Origin: Saprospiraceae bacterium UBA7328
GTDB taxonomy: Bacteria; Bacteroidota; Bacteroidia; Chitinophagales; Saprospiraceae
Reading direction: 5' to 3'
Assembly: GCA_002471345.1 (NCBI GenBank)
Contig: DKPS01000102.1
Span: forward strand, 1 to 10,354
DNA length: 10,354 nt
The notes under the pieces are model-generated. The model ran no database searches, was not told the origin of the DNA, and saw nothing but the letters and a program-made list of their open reading frames with translations. The position numbers and the translations under genes were made by a program. Of this stretch, positions 1-7,198 are shown piece by piece (positions within the stretch are counted from its first letter, which is position 1; each line of letters opens with the position of its first letter).

Positions 1-69
1 TATTTTTACGCAAGGCTACAATTTGATCAGATAAATGGATTCTTTTACATGACTTAAATTGAAAAATTA

Positions 70-2301
70 TTACGTTGCTGTTCCATCTAAAAGAATGGCC
101 AATTCTTTTCCATAATCTATAAATGCAATGGTTTCATCTGTTCTTGCCAACTTGATTTTATCAAAAATGACTAATCCTTCTCCATTACTTTCTAAATGAT
201 AAATCTGATGATTTTCGAAAAATCTGATGATTTCATCTGTAAAAAATGATCGTATTTCAGACTCGTTATTACCCATAATTAGAAATTTCTTTGAAAAATT
301 TGGATACATCTCAAAATCAATATCCTTATAGCCTGTAAATGCCATAACTCGATCAAATATTTTTTCAAATACTCCTTCTTTTTCCATTGTGAAAATAGGT
401 ATTCTTTTATTCAGTTTTAAGACCATTAGAGTCGTATTAAACGATTCAGCTGAGAATGCTGCACCTTCGTTGAAGGTTACATCCGCAATTTCCCAAGACA
501 CATTCAAATTTTTAAATGTTCCTTTGAGGCAATTTGATTTGCGTTCGATTGGTCTAATTTCAAAAAAGTGAAACTTCTTAAGATATATAGTATCCCAATC
601 TACTTTATTAGTGTATTGGTAATCATTTTCATTTGCTAAATTTTGTAATCGAGATTGACGAGGCGATAATTTAGGTGCAGAACTGTTCAAAGAAATTTTT
701 AAAGCTCTATTATGAGTAGATGATGAAACATGAGAATCCAATCCTTTTATTATGACCTCACCACCCGTATCTTTTTGCATTATTAAGTAATCCACTAGGT
801 AGTCCATATAAGTCATGCCCACCAATCTTGTTTCTGATAGATCAATTTTTACATCTGCCCCAGAAGGAATCTGGGCTACTAGTTTATCGATTTTTAGGAT
901 GCCCAAAAAGTTAGCAATCCCTTTAATTTTTAAATCGTAACTGCCATCCGATTTAGAAATCAAATTTGTACCGGAATTATAAACCATATTAAAAAATCTA
1001 GGTATGGACACCTTCGCTAATAGCATGTGACTGATCATTGCCAGTAGTAACCCACCAAGTAAGCCAATTAGTAAATTAGTATAAAGGGTTAAAACCATAG
1101 TACCAGTAAAAAATATTAATTGCTCTATTCCTTGATTATATACTTGTTTGAATACTGCAGGAGAAGCCAATTTAAATCCAGTGTAAACGAGTAGAATAGC
1201 AAATGCACAAAGTGGTACTTGCCTCATTATTGGACTCAATACCACAATGAAAAGTAACAACAAGAGCCCTTGATACATATTAGACCACTTTGTTTTCGCC
1301 CCATTATGGATATTGACCGTACTTCGAATGATGACAGCAATAATTGGTAAACCTCCTATCAAACCAGCTACCATAGTACTCAATCCAATACCTGTCAAAT
1401 CCTTATTCAAATCTGTCTTTCGCTTATAAGGGTCAATTTTGTCAACTGCTTTAGCAATGGCTAATGATTCAATACTTGTGATAATCAAAATAGATAATAC
1501 AGTTGTCCAGAATTCAATGGTGTTAATTTTACCAAAATTTGGATGCATTATCGAATCCATAATATTATCTGGAATATCTAGGAGAAGACTAGGCCCTACT
1601 TCATATGCCTTTCCTAAGAATGAAAGGGTATGTTCGTCAAAGAAATTGAAAACATAAACAAATGGAATGGAAAGGGCAATGACCCACATTGGAGGAGGCA
1701 AAATATGGAAAAACCGATTACTTATTTTGGAGTGAAACAATAATAAGAGCAATCCTGCTAAAGCAATTATTACTACGAAAGGATTGGCTTGAGGTAAGTA
1801 TAGTATAGCATCAATGAGGTTTTGGATAATGCTCGGACTATCAGAATAGGTACCCATGGCAACATGGATTTGTTTCGCAAAAATGATAATACCGATGGCT
1901 GCCAGAATACCATGAATCACCGAAGAATGGAAGATGTCCGCTAATCGACCCAATTTTAATATTCCCAATAATACTTGAATAGCACCAGAAACAACTACAG
2001 CTGCCAACACATAATTAAATGCTTGTCCTGAGCCATCATCTAATATTGCGATACCCAAAAGTATGACTGCAATCACTCCTTTAGCTGGACCATTAACTGA
2101 AATATGTCCACCTCGGTATAATGTGGTAACCACACCACCTACAATAGCTGATAAAATCCCAGACATAGCAGGTGCACCAGCTGCCAGTGCTATACCCAAA
2201 GACAATGGCAATGCAATTAATGCAACACTGATACCTGCAATTAAATCACTTTGCCAGTTTTCAACCAGTCCCTGAAAACCCTTTTTTGGTGTAATTTCCA
2301 T
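70..2301 (-). CDS. SulP family inorganic anion transporter with STAS-like segment and extra C-terminal domain
   Basis: This is an inner-membrane transporter of the SulP/SLC26 family, which moves sulfate, bicarbonate or related anions. Residues about 15-430 are a run of hydrophobic helices. They carry family hallmarks: the opening LIAGISVALIALPLSLGIAL, the segment HISVNGPAKGV (66-76), and GGLPIIAVIIRSTVN (316-330) followed by NGAKTKWSN. Residues about 455-540 look like a STAS domain (VKIDLSETRLVGMTYMDYLV, 484-503). Residues about 575-743 form a further soluble, mixed alpha/beta region that ordinary SulP proteins of 500-570 residues lack. The ATG start is followed directly by the expected N-terminus, and a purine-rich AAGAGAAG lies upstream. 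A good promoter sits about 70 bp upstream. The substrate cannot be read from sequence. Bacteroidota relatives often sit near carbonic anhydrase, which suggests bicarbonate, but no such gene is in this window. The family call is firm; the substrate is open. Confidence 0.93.
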   Translation of the reverse strand: MEITPKKGFQGLVENWQSDLIAGISVALIALPLSLGIALAAGAPAMSGILSAIVGGVVTTLYRGGHISVNGPAKGVIAVILLGIAILDDGSGQAFNYVLAAVVVSGAIQVLLGILKLGRLADIFHSSVIHGILAAIGIIIFAKQIHVAMGTYSDSPSIIQNLIDAILYLPQANPFVVIIALAGLLLLLFHSKISNRFFHILPPPMWVIALSIPFVYVFNFFDEHTLSFLGKAYEVGPSLLLDIPDNIMDSIMHPNFGKINTIEFWTTVLSILIITSIESLAIAKAVDKIDPYKRKTDLNKDLTGIGLSTMVAGLIGGLPIIAVIIRSTVNIHNGAKTKWSNMYQGLLLLLFIVVLSPIMRQVPLCAFAILLVYTGFKLASPAVFKQVYNQGIEQLIFFTGTMVLTLYTNLLIGLLGGLLLAMISHMLLAKVSIPRFFNMVYNSGTNLISKSDGSYDLKIKGIANFLGILKIDKLVAQIPSGADVKIDLSETRLVGMTYMDYLVDYLIMQKDTGGEVIIKGLDSHVSSSTHNRALKISLNSSAPKLSPRQSRLQNLANENDYQYTNKVDWDTIYLKKFHFFEIRPIERKSNCLKGTFKNLNVSWEIADVTFNEGAAFSAESFNTTLMVLKLNKRIPIFTMEKEGVFEKIFDRVMAFTGYKDIDFEMYPNFSKKFLIMGNNESEIRSFFTDEIIRFFENHQIYHLESNGEGLVIFDKIKLARTDETIAFIDYGKELAILLDGTAT

Positions 2302-2367
2302 TGATTTGTCTTCTCTTATTCTTTAATATCTCGATTGAGATTCAACATACGGAAAAAGGTAGATAAT

Positions 2368-2398
2368 CAAAATTAAATTGTTGGTGAAAGCCATGCAA
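2368..2398 (-). promoter_or_regulatory. Bacteroidota-type promoter for the SulP gene
   Basis: Read on the minus strand, TTG (2396-2398) is followed by 20 bases and then TAATTTTG (2368-2375). This matches the Bacteroidota primary sigma consensus TTG-N17-23-TAnnTTTG at every fixed base. It points at the SulP start with an implied leader of about 60 bases. The match and the placement are seen directly; activity is inferred. It lies within the divergent region, and its upstream end abuts the VOC-like fragment. Confidence 0.6.
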
Positions 2399-2429
2399 GT
2401 ATAGGTCTTTGTATGGAGCAGATCAGAAA

Positions 2430-2534
2430 ATGACAGATTGGGAAGCTGTAACTCAAAAGATAGAAGAAAATGGTATAGAGTTTAAAGTACAGTCAGTCCC
2501 TCCTTTTTATTTTCGACTTATGGATATTATTTAA
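2430..2534 (+). pseudogene. Possible remnant of a VOC (glyoxalase/dioxygenase-fold) gene end
   Basis: An open frame runs from 2388 to the stop at 2532-2534. From the ATG at 2430 it would encode 34 residues. The segment DWEAVTQKIEENGIEFKVQ reads like ordinary protein. It resembles the stretch of VOC-fold proteins in which a DWEAL...GIEF motif precedes the last strands and a DPSGN-type end. That end is missing: the frame drifts into PPFYFRLMDII and stops. No matching upstream part of such a gene can be read in any frame here. I infer a decayed fragment left by an old deletion, but a short real peptide or chance coding-like sequence is possible. The VOC assignment is from memory of the family and is tentative. 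Confidence 0.3.
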
Positions 2535-2563
2535 CACAATGTGCAAATGTGCCTTCTCTGTAG

Positions 2564-2586
2564 TATGACTGACATTCTGTCACATA
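2564..2586. promoter_or_regulatory. Palindromic putative operator upstream of miaB
   Basis: The core TGACA-TTC-TGTCA (2570-2582) is a perfect inverted repeat with 5-base arms and a 3-base spacer. Outside it, TATG (2564-2567) and CATA (2583-2586) also pair, with two extra bases on the left side. It sits where the -33 element of the miaB operon promoter would be expected, about 20 bases upstream of a TAnnTTTG box. This suits a dimeric regulator. The symmetry is seen directly; the role as an operator is inferred and the regulator is unknown. Confidence 0.45.
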
Positions 2587-2602
2587 CCACTTATTTATTT
2601 CT

Positions 2603-2610
2603 TATTTTTG
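2603..2610 (+). promoter_or_regulatory. -7-like promoter box for the miaB operon
   Basis: TATTTTTG matches the Bacteroidota TAnnTTTG box exactly and lies 77 bases before the chosen miaB ATG. No proper TTG stands at the usual distance upstream; the nearest is CTG at 2577-2579 with a 23-base spacer, inside the palindrome. A weak -33 element overlapped by a palindrome fits a regulated or activator-dependent promoter. The surrounding sequence is T-rich, so a chance match is possible. Confidence 0.4.
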
Positions 2611-2687
2611 TTATCCTTTTTTGTAATGGGTCATTGAAACATTTAACTGTTGATCATTGACCTAGAGATGAAAAATTGATCGCAAAT

Positions 2688-4130
2688 ATGTACAATGATA
2701 ATCCTACACTAGAAGGTGTAAAATTAGATCTCGATACTGGCCGTCATAATACCCCACTTGGTGAAGAACGTCAGGGAGAAATCCTGGAAATGGTTAACTC
2801 TGATGCTCAAAAGAAGTTCTACATTGAGAGTTATGGCTGTGCTATGAATTTTAGTGATTCAGAGATTGTTGCCTCTATTTTATCCTCAGAAGGTTATAGC
2901 TCTACCAAAGTGATGGAAGAGTCAGATCTAATACTTGTTAACACATGTAGTATTAGGGAGAAAGCAGAATACAATGTTAGGCAGCGTCTTAGAATTTTTG
3001 AAAAAAATAAGAAAAAAGGAGCTCTAGTTGGTGTTTTGGGATGTATGGCCGAGCGATTGAAAAAGAAGTTTTTAGAGGAGGAAAGATTGGTAGACATGGT
3101 TGTAGGACCTGATGCTTACAGAGATTTACCTAACCTTATCAGTGGTGCTGAAGAAGGAGAAAAAGGTGTAAATGTCTTTTTGAGCAAAGAGGAAACATAT
3201 GCTGATATTGCTCCTATGCGATTAGATACTAATGGCATTTCTGGATTCATAAGTATTATGAGAGGATGCGACAACATGTGCTCCTTCTGTGTGGTGCCTT
3301 TTACTAGAGGAAGAGAACGAAGTAGAAATGCGTTTACAGTAGTTGCCGAAGCAAGAGACATGGTAGATCAAGGATATAAAGAGGTGACTCTTCTTGGTCA
3401 AAATGTGGATTCATATAAATGGGAGAATCCAGAAAATGGAGAGAAAGTGTCATTTGCTCAGTTACTTGTAATGGTCGCAGAGGTTAGTCCTCTACTTAGA
3501 GTAAGATTCTCAACTTCACATCCTAAGGATATCACTGATGATGTGCTTTATGCTATTAGAGATCATCACAATATCTGCAATTACATACATCTCCCAGTAC
3601 AATCAGGAAATAGTAGAATACTCGATCTGATGAATCGAACTTATGATAGAGAATGGTATATGGGAAAAGTAGATCGCATATATGAGGTTATTCCGGATTG
3701 CGCTATAAGTACAGATATAATTACTGGATTTTGTACTGAGACAGAAGAAGAACATAAGGATACTTTGAGCATAGTCGAATATTCCAATTATTCGATGATA
3801 TATTCTTTTTTTTATTCTGAGAGGCCAGGAACTTTAGCAGCGAAAAAATACGAAGATGATATTCTATTAGAAATAAAAAAGAAGCGGTTAAGTGAAGTCA
3901 TAGAAGTATATAGTAAAGTAGCATTTGAAGTAAACCAGAAAGATATAGGTCAGACTTTTGAAGTTCTAGTAGAAGGAATTTCTAAAAAATCGGATCAAGA
4001 ACTTAAAGGAAGAAATAGTCAGAATAAGATGATCATTTTTCCAAAGAAGGGTGGTGTAGCGGCAGGTGATTATGTAAATGTAAAGGTAACTGAAGCGAGC
4101 AGGGCTACTTTGAGAGGTATTTGCCTTTAA
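2688..4130 (+). CDS. miaB: tRNA-2-methylthio-N6-isopentenyladenosine(37) synthase (methylthiotransferase)
   Basis: MiaB is a cytosolic radical-SAM enzyme that adds a methylthio group to isopentenyl-A37 of tRNAs reading codons that begin with U. All three parts of the family are present (numbered from the ATG at 2688). The N-terminal MTTase domain has cluster cysteines C51 (SYGCAMN), C87 (NTCSIRE) and C119 (LGCMAER). The radical-SAM motif is C194-x3-C198-x2-C201, followed by [14 protein letters not shown]-terminal TRAM domain covers about the last 65 residues. The frame can also start at TTG 2676, giving 484 residues; I prefer the ATG at 2688 (480 residues) because it is a standard start and the first 40-odd residues are not conserved in the family. 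There is no clear Shine-Dalgarno site. It is the first gene of the operon, 18 bp before the next gene. The MiaB identity, rather than MtaB or RimO, rests on the GCAMN, NTCSIRE and TRGRERSR motifs. Confidence 0.95.
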   Translation: MYNDNPTLEGVKLDLDTGRHNTPLGEERQGEILEMVNSDAQKKFYIESYGCAMNFSDSEIVASILSSEGYSSTKVMEESDLILVNTCSIREKAEYNVRQRLRIFEKNKKKGALVGVLGCMAERLKKKFLEEERLVDMVVGPDAYRDLPNLISGAEEGEKGVNVFLSKEETYADIAPMRLDTNGISGFISIMRGCDNMCSFCVVPFTRGRERSRNAFTVVAEARDMVDQGYKEVTLLGQNVDSYKWENPENGEKVSFAQLLVMVAEVSPLLRVRFSTSHPKDITDDVLYAIRDHHNICNYIHLPVQSGNSRILDLMNRTYDREWYMGKVDRIYEVIPDCAISTDIITGFCTETEEEHKDTLSIVEYSNYSMIYSFFYSERPGTLAAKKYEDDILLEIKKKRLSEVIEVYSKVAFEVNQKDIGQTFEVLVEGISKKSDQELKGRNSQNKMIIFPKKGGVAAGDYVNVKVTEASRATLRGICL

Positions 4131-4148
4131 ATCTTAAGTCTTAGAAAA

Positions 4149-5432
4149 ATGAATTTACAAACCATAAAAAATAGATTTGCAATCATAGGTCGTTCTGAGA
4201 AATTGGATAGGGCCTTGAGTACTGCTGTAAGGGTGGCAAATACAGATCTAACGGTTTTGATTACGGGACAGAGTGGAGTAGGAAAAGAAGTGTTTTCTAA
4301 AATTATCCATAACCTATCAGCTCGAAAACATAATGATTTTATTGCAATAAATACTGGAGCTATTCCGGAAGGAACTATCAATTCAGAACTTTTTGGACAT
4401 GAAAAAGGAGCATTTACAGGGGCAACAAGTGAACGTAAGGGGTATTTTGAAACAGTTAATGGCGGAACAATATTCCTAGATGAAATAGGTGAAATGCCTT
4501 TAGATACTCAGGCTTATTTATTGAGAGTCTTAGAATCAGGAGAGTATATCAGAGTAGGGTCATCTAAAGTGTTAAAAACCGATGTAAGAATAATTGCTGC
4601 AACCAATGTAGATTTAGAAAAAAAGATCAGAGCGGGCAAATTCAGAGAGGATCTTTATTATAGATTAAATACTGTTCCTATCAACGTTCCATCATTGGCA
4701 GAGCGAAGAGAGGATATATATATGCTTTTCAGAAAATTTGCTGTAGATTTTTCTGAAAAGTATAATTCTCAAGCTATTCAGTTGGATCAGGGCGCAAGAC
4801 GACTACTTGAGCACTATAGATGGCCAGGAAATGTAAGAGAGTTGAAAAACATAGTTGAACAACTTTCTATTCTTTTAGAAGATAAGTTGCTCTCAGAAGA
4901 AGATGTTTTGGATGTCATTCCAAAATTGAAACAGACCAATCTGCCCAGTAAAATAGATGAGGAGAGTCGAGATAATTTTCAAGAAAGAGAATTGCTATAT
5001 AAGGTCCTTTTTGACATGAAGAACGACCTGAATGATATGAAGGGACTTATTTATGAATTGGTGAAGCGCAATGACCTTAAAATGCCTGAAACAGGCAGCC
5101 TGAGACCAATGAGGTTGCCAAGTCATTATGAAGTGAATCAATCTGAGAGTTATTCAGGGATGAGTTCTCCTGTTGAAGAAAATTATCAGGATAGGAATTT
5201 TTCAGATTCAAGTTATCGTGAGGATTACGATCCCAATGCTCCTGTCATTGTAAATAATGATGAGTATCAAGACCTTGAAGTGGTGGAGGAAAACCTCTCT
5301 CTAGAAGATATGGAAAAGGAATTTATACAAAAAGCACTCAAACGCCACAATGGTAAAAGAAAGGAAGCGGCATTAGAACTTGGAATATCTGAAAGAACAC
5401 TATACAGAAAGATAAATTTCTATGAAATATAG
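4149..5432 (+). CDS. Sigma-54-dependent transcription activator, AAA+ plus Fis-type HTH, no sensor domain
   Basis: This bacterial enhancer-binding protein would use ATP hydrolysis to open promoters held by sigma-54 RNA polymerase. It begins almost directly with the AAA+ domain (about 10-260): Walker A GQSGVGKE (40-47), sigma-54 contact loop GAFTGA (87-92), Walker B GGTIFLDE (105-112), the FREDLYYRLN arginine-finger region (165-174) and the WPGNVREL sensor-2 motif (225-232). Residues about 277-308 look like a short coiled coil. Residues about 310-380 are polar and probably disordered. A Fis-type helix-turn-helix ends the protein (about 385-427, with KRKEAALELGISERTLYRKI). There is no receiver, GAF or PAS domain, as in PspF, so activity may be set by a partner protein or by protein level. 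It lies 18 bp after miaB and overlaps lptE by 11 bp. Its targets are unknown; no sigma-54 promoter was seen in the window's intergenic DNA. Confidence 0.93.
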   Translation: MNLQTIKNRFAIIGRSEKLDRALSTAVRVANTDLTVLITGQSGVGKEVFSKIIHNLSARKHNDFIAINTGAIPEGTINSELFGHEKGAFTGATSERKGYFETVNGGTIFLDEIGEMPLDTQAYLLRVLESGEYIRVGSSKVLKTDVRIIAATNVDLEKKIRAGKFREDLYYRLNTVPINVPSLAERREDIYMLFRKFAVDFSEKYNSQAIQLDQGARRLLEHYRWPGNVRELKNIVEQLSILLEDKLLSEEDVLDVIPKLKQTNLPSKIDEESRDNFQERELLYKVLFDMKNDLNDMKGLIYELVKRNDLKMPETGSLRPMRLPSHYEVNQSESYSGMSSPVEENYQDRNFSDSSYREDYDPNAPVIVNNDEYQDLEVVEENLSLEDMEKEFIQKALKRHNGKRKEAALELGISERTLYRKINFYEI

Positions 5433-5925
5433 GCTAAGTGTCATATTGATTCTGAGTATAATGATGTCATCCTGTTATACTTTTAAAGGGACAAGTATTT
5501 CTTCAGATGTCACTACTTTTTATATAGGGAATTTCAGAAATAATGCTGCAAATGCTCCAGCAGAAATAGGTCAGTTGTTTTCTGATAGACTAAGAGATAA
5601 AGTATTGAGAGAATCGAGATTGGCCTATACTGAAACTGATATGAGTATTGAATTTGATGGTGCTGTGTCGGGGTATACTGTTTCATCAGTAGCACCTTCT
5701 AGCAGTGATGGACAGGTTGGGTCTTCATTGAACAGGTTGCAAATCAATGTGAATGTGGATTATATTAATCATATTGACGAAGAAGAATCATTTACACAAT
5801 CGTTTTCATTTTTTCAAGATTTTGAAAGCAGTCAAAATTTATCTGATGTGCAAGATGCATTGATAGACGATATTTTTGAACAGATCACAGAAGACATTTT
5901 CAATAGAGCATTTTCTAATTGGTAA
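5422..5925 (+). CDS. lptE: LPS assembly lipoprotein LptE (Bacteroidota type)
   Basis: LptE is an outer-membrane lipoprotein that plugs the LptD barrel and helps place lipopolysaccharide in the outer leaflet. The 167-residue product starts with a lipoprotein signal peptide: MKYR, a hydrophobic stretch, then MSSC with the acylated cysteine at C18. The mature part has features I recall for the Bacteroidota LptE family: YTFKGTSIS directly after the cysteine, the FYIGNFRNNA strand, a helix with LFSDRLRDKVL, NRLQINVNVDY, FSFFQDFESSQNLSDVQ, and the terminal IFEQITEDIFNRAFSNW. The length is normal. It begins inside the last codons of the sigma-54 activator gene (11 bp overlap) and ends at the start of the next gene, so translational coupling is likely. 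LptD is not in the window. Confidence 0.9.
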   Translation: MKYRLSVILILSIMMSSCYTFKGTSISSDVTTFYIGNFRNNAANAPAEIGQLFSDRLRDKVLRESRLAYTETDMSIEFDGAVSGYTVSSVAPSSSDGQVGSSLNRLQINVNVDYINHIDEEESFTQSFSFFQDFESSQNLSDVQDALIDDIFEQITEDIFNRAFSNW

Positions 5926-6773
5926 TGAAAGACACTAATATCATACAAGAGATTTTTGAAAACCCAGCTCTCATTGAAAAGTTGAGCATGGACAAAATTG
6001 ACAGTTGGATATTGGATGCTCCTTATGTTCAGTACCTTCATTTATTAAAAGCCTTGAAATTGAAATCTTTAGGAATCGAAGACCTCAAGGCTTATCACAA
6101 GGCAGCGACGGTAGTAACGGATCGGATAAGAATGAATGAATTGTTAGATGGAATTGAGAAGAGTAGAGATGAGAAAATAGAAGTGAAAGAGAAGTTGGAA
6201 TCAAAAGAGTTAAAGGAGTCAACACCCAAACGGAATAAGACTAAAGAAGCCTTACAGAATATAAGCAAAGGATTAGCACCCGAAGGTCCAGAAATTGAAA
6301 ATCCTAACATAGTAAATCTTGAACAGGAAGACTCTTCTACTGTGAAACCTGATAATAAAAAGGAAGAAGTAAAGTCTTCAGAAGATTGGGACGAATCCAT
6401 TACCTCTTATACATCAGATTCTTTTGTAAAAAAGAATGAAGGGTCTTTAGCAAAAAATAAGGAGATTAAAAAGGATAAGAATAATGATGAAGATTCTAAT
6501 TCTGAAAAATCATCATTCAAAAGTAGAAGTGAATTATCAGAATTCTCAGAGTGGCTTTTAGTTTTGGATGGCAGAAATGACGACATAGATGAAGACCAAG
6601 TAGGCCAAAGTGTGTTTATAGAAGGGGCGGCCATAAGTGAAACTTTAGCAAAACTTATGGTAAAACAGGGCCATATCCTTAAGGCCATAGAGATGTATGA
6701 AAAACTGAGTTTGATTAATCCTGAAAAAAGTGCGTACTTTGCGGCGCTTATAGAAAAACTGAAGAAGCAATGA
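5925..6773 (+). CDS. Conserved operon protein with long charged linker and TPR-like C-terminus
   Basis: The function is unknown. The start is taken as the ATG at 5925, which shares its A with the lptE stop (TAATG); a TTG two codons earlier (5919) is possible but less likely. The 282-residue product has three parts. Residues 1-78 form a compact helical N-domain (ENPALIEKLSMDKIDSWILDAPYVQYLHLLKAL). Residues about 79-203 are a low-complexity Lys/Glu/Ser/Asn linker, probably disordered. Residues about 236-282 are a TPR-like pair of helices (AISETLAKLMVKQGHILKAIEMYEKLSLINPEKSAYFAALIEKL). No signal peptide or membrane segment is visible, so it should be cytosolic. Proteins with this end and a variable middle occur in Bacteroidota between lptE and secG, as I recall. 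It may be an adaptor for envelope biogenesis or export; that is inference from position only. Its last bases overlap secG (ATGA). Confidence 0.8.
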   Translation: MKDTNIIQEIFENPALIEKLSMDKIDSWILDAPYVQYLHLLKALKLKSLGIEDLKAYHKAATVVTDRIRMNELLDGIEKSRDEKIEVKEKLESKELKESTPKRNKTKEALQNISKGLAPEGPEIENPNIVNLEQEDSSTVKPDNKKEEVKSSEDWDESITSYTSDSFVKKNEGSLAKNKEIKKDKNNDEDSNSEKSSFKSRSELSEFSEWLLVLDGRNDDIDEDQVGQSVFIEGAAISETLAKLMVKQGHILKAIEMYEKLSLINPEKSAYFAALIEKLKKQ

Positions 6774-7039
6774 TTACATTATTAACCATTTTGATTGCCC
6801 TAGTCTGTATCCTTTTGATGCTTGTAGTTTTGATTCAGAATCCTAAAGGAGGTGGAGTAGATTCTACATTTGGAGGATCAGGAGCTAATCAAATGTTTGG
6901 AGCTGCCAAGTCTACTGATTTAATAGAAAAAATCACTTGGGGCCTTGCCATCATGCTTTTTGCCCTTTGTATTATAACAGCTATTATGGTGAATGGTGGT
7001 GGTGCAGTAGCTGGTGAGATACCTCTTCAATCTCAATAG
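6770..7039 (+). CDS. secG: Preprotein translocase subunit SecG
   Basis: SecG is the small inner-membrane subunit that assists the SecYEG export channel. The 89-residue protein has the expected two membrane helices, about residues 3-22 and 53-73. Between them are the family motifs LIQNPKGGG (21-29) and FGGSGANQMFGA (34-45), followed by STDLIEKITW. The C-terminal tail is short and Gly/Ala/polar. Length and topology are normal for Bacteroidota. Its ATG overlaps the stop of the preceding gene (ATGA), so it is probably translated by re-initiation. It ends the tightly packed operon; a 159-bp gap follows. Confidence 0.94.
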   Translation: MITLLTILIALVCILLMLVVLIQNPKGGGVDSTFGGSGANQMFGAAKSTDLIEKITWGLAIMLFALCIITAIMVNGGGAVAGEIPLQSQ

Positions 7040-7198
7040 TTTGTTAACTCTCCTACATTAGATTCTGTTCGCATTCTTGAAAGCTTAGTAAGGTTGATCT
7101 AATTGTATGCATAACATATTAGTCAATAATTTATGTGTTTCTAATAATTGATTGTTGTTGAAAGTAATATTAACTTATAACTCTAAACCGACCGAATC
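7040..7198. other. Gap between secG and comEC, no clear signals
   Basis: These 159 bases are AT-rich. I found no convincing terminator hairpin after secG, no short ORF of note, and no exact TAnnTTTG box for comEC; the closest is TAAGGTTG near 7088-7095, with one mismatch and no TTG at the right distance. comEC may be read through from the secG operon or use a weak promoter here. Confidence 0.4.

Larger units (their letters stand above)
2302..2687. other. Divergent intergenic region between the SulP gene and miaB
   Basis: These 386 bases separate two divergently transcribed units. Moving rightward, they hold the SulP leader and promoter (2302-2398), a coding-like fragment on the plus strand (2388-2534), a palindrome (2564-2586), a -7-like box (2603-2610) and an imperfect inverted repeat (2629-2662) just before miaB. 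No RNA gene, strong hairpin terminator, sigma-54 (GG-N10-GC type) promoter or intact gene is visible. Confidence 0.7.

Noticed and set aside
1..69. Left-edge open frame (plus strand, stop at 55-57) that could be the end of another gene
   Set aside because: Only 18 codons are visible and I do not recognise the residues; other frames close as well, so no gene call is justified.
2302..2687. Search for a sigma-54 promoter that the local activator could use for its own operon
   Set aside because: No TGGCAC-N5-TTGC-like sequence was found on either strand of this region.
2676..2687. TTG at 2676 as the miaB start
   Set aside because: It is in frame and possible, but the ATG four codons later is a standard start and loses no conserved residue.
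4127..4381. Minus-strand open frame opposite the start of the sigma-54 activator gene
   Set aside because: It is opposite strongly conserved AAA+ coding sequence and its product shows no recognisable features.
6095..6688. Two Ser/Phe-rich minus-strand open frames opposite the charged-linker protein
   Set aside because: Their composition is the mirror of the Lys/Glu/Asp-rich sense strand, as expected for chance antisense frames.
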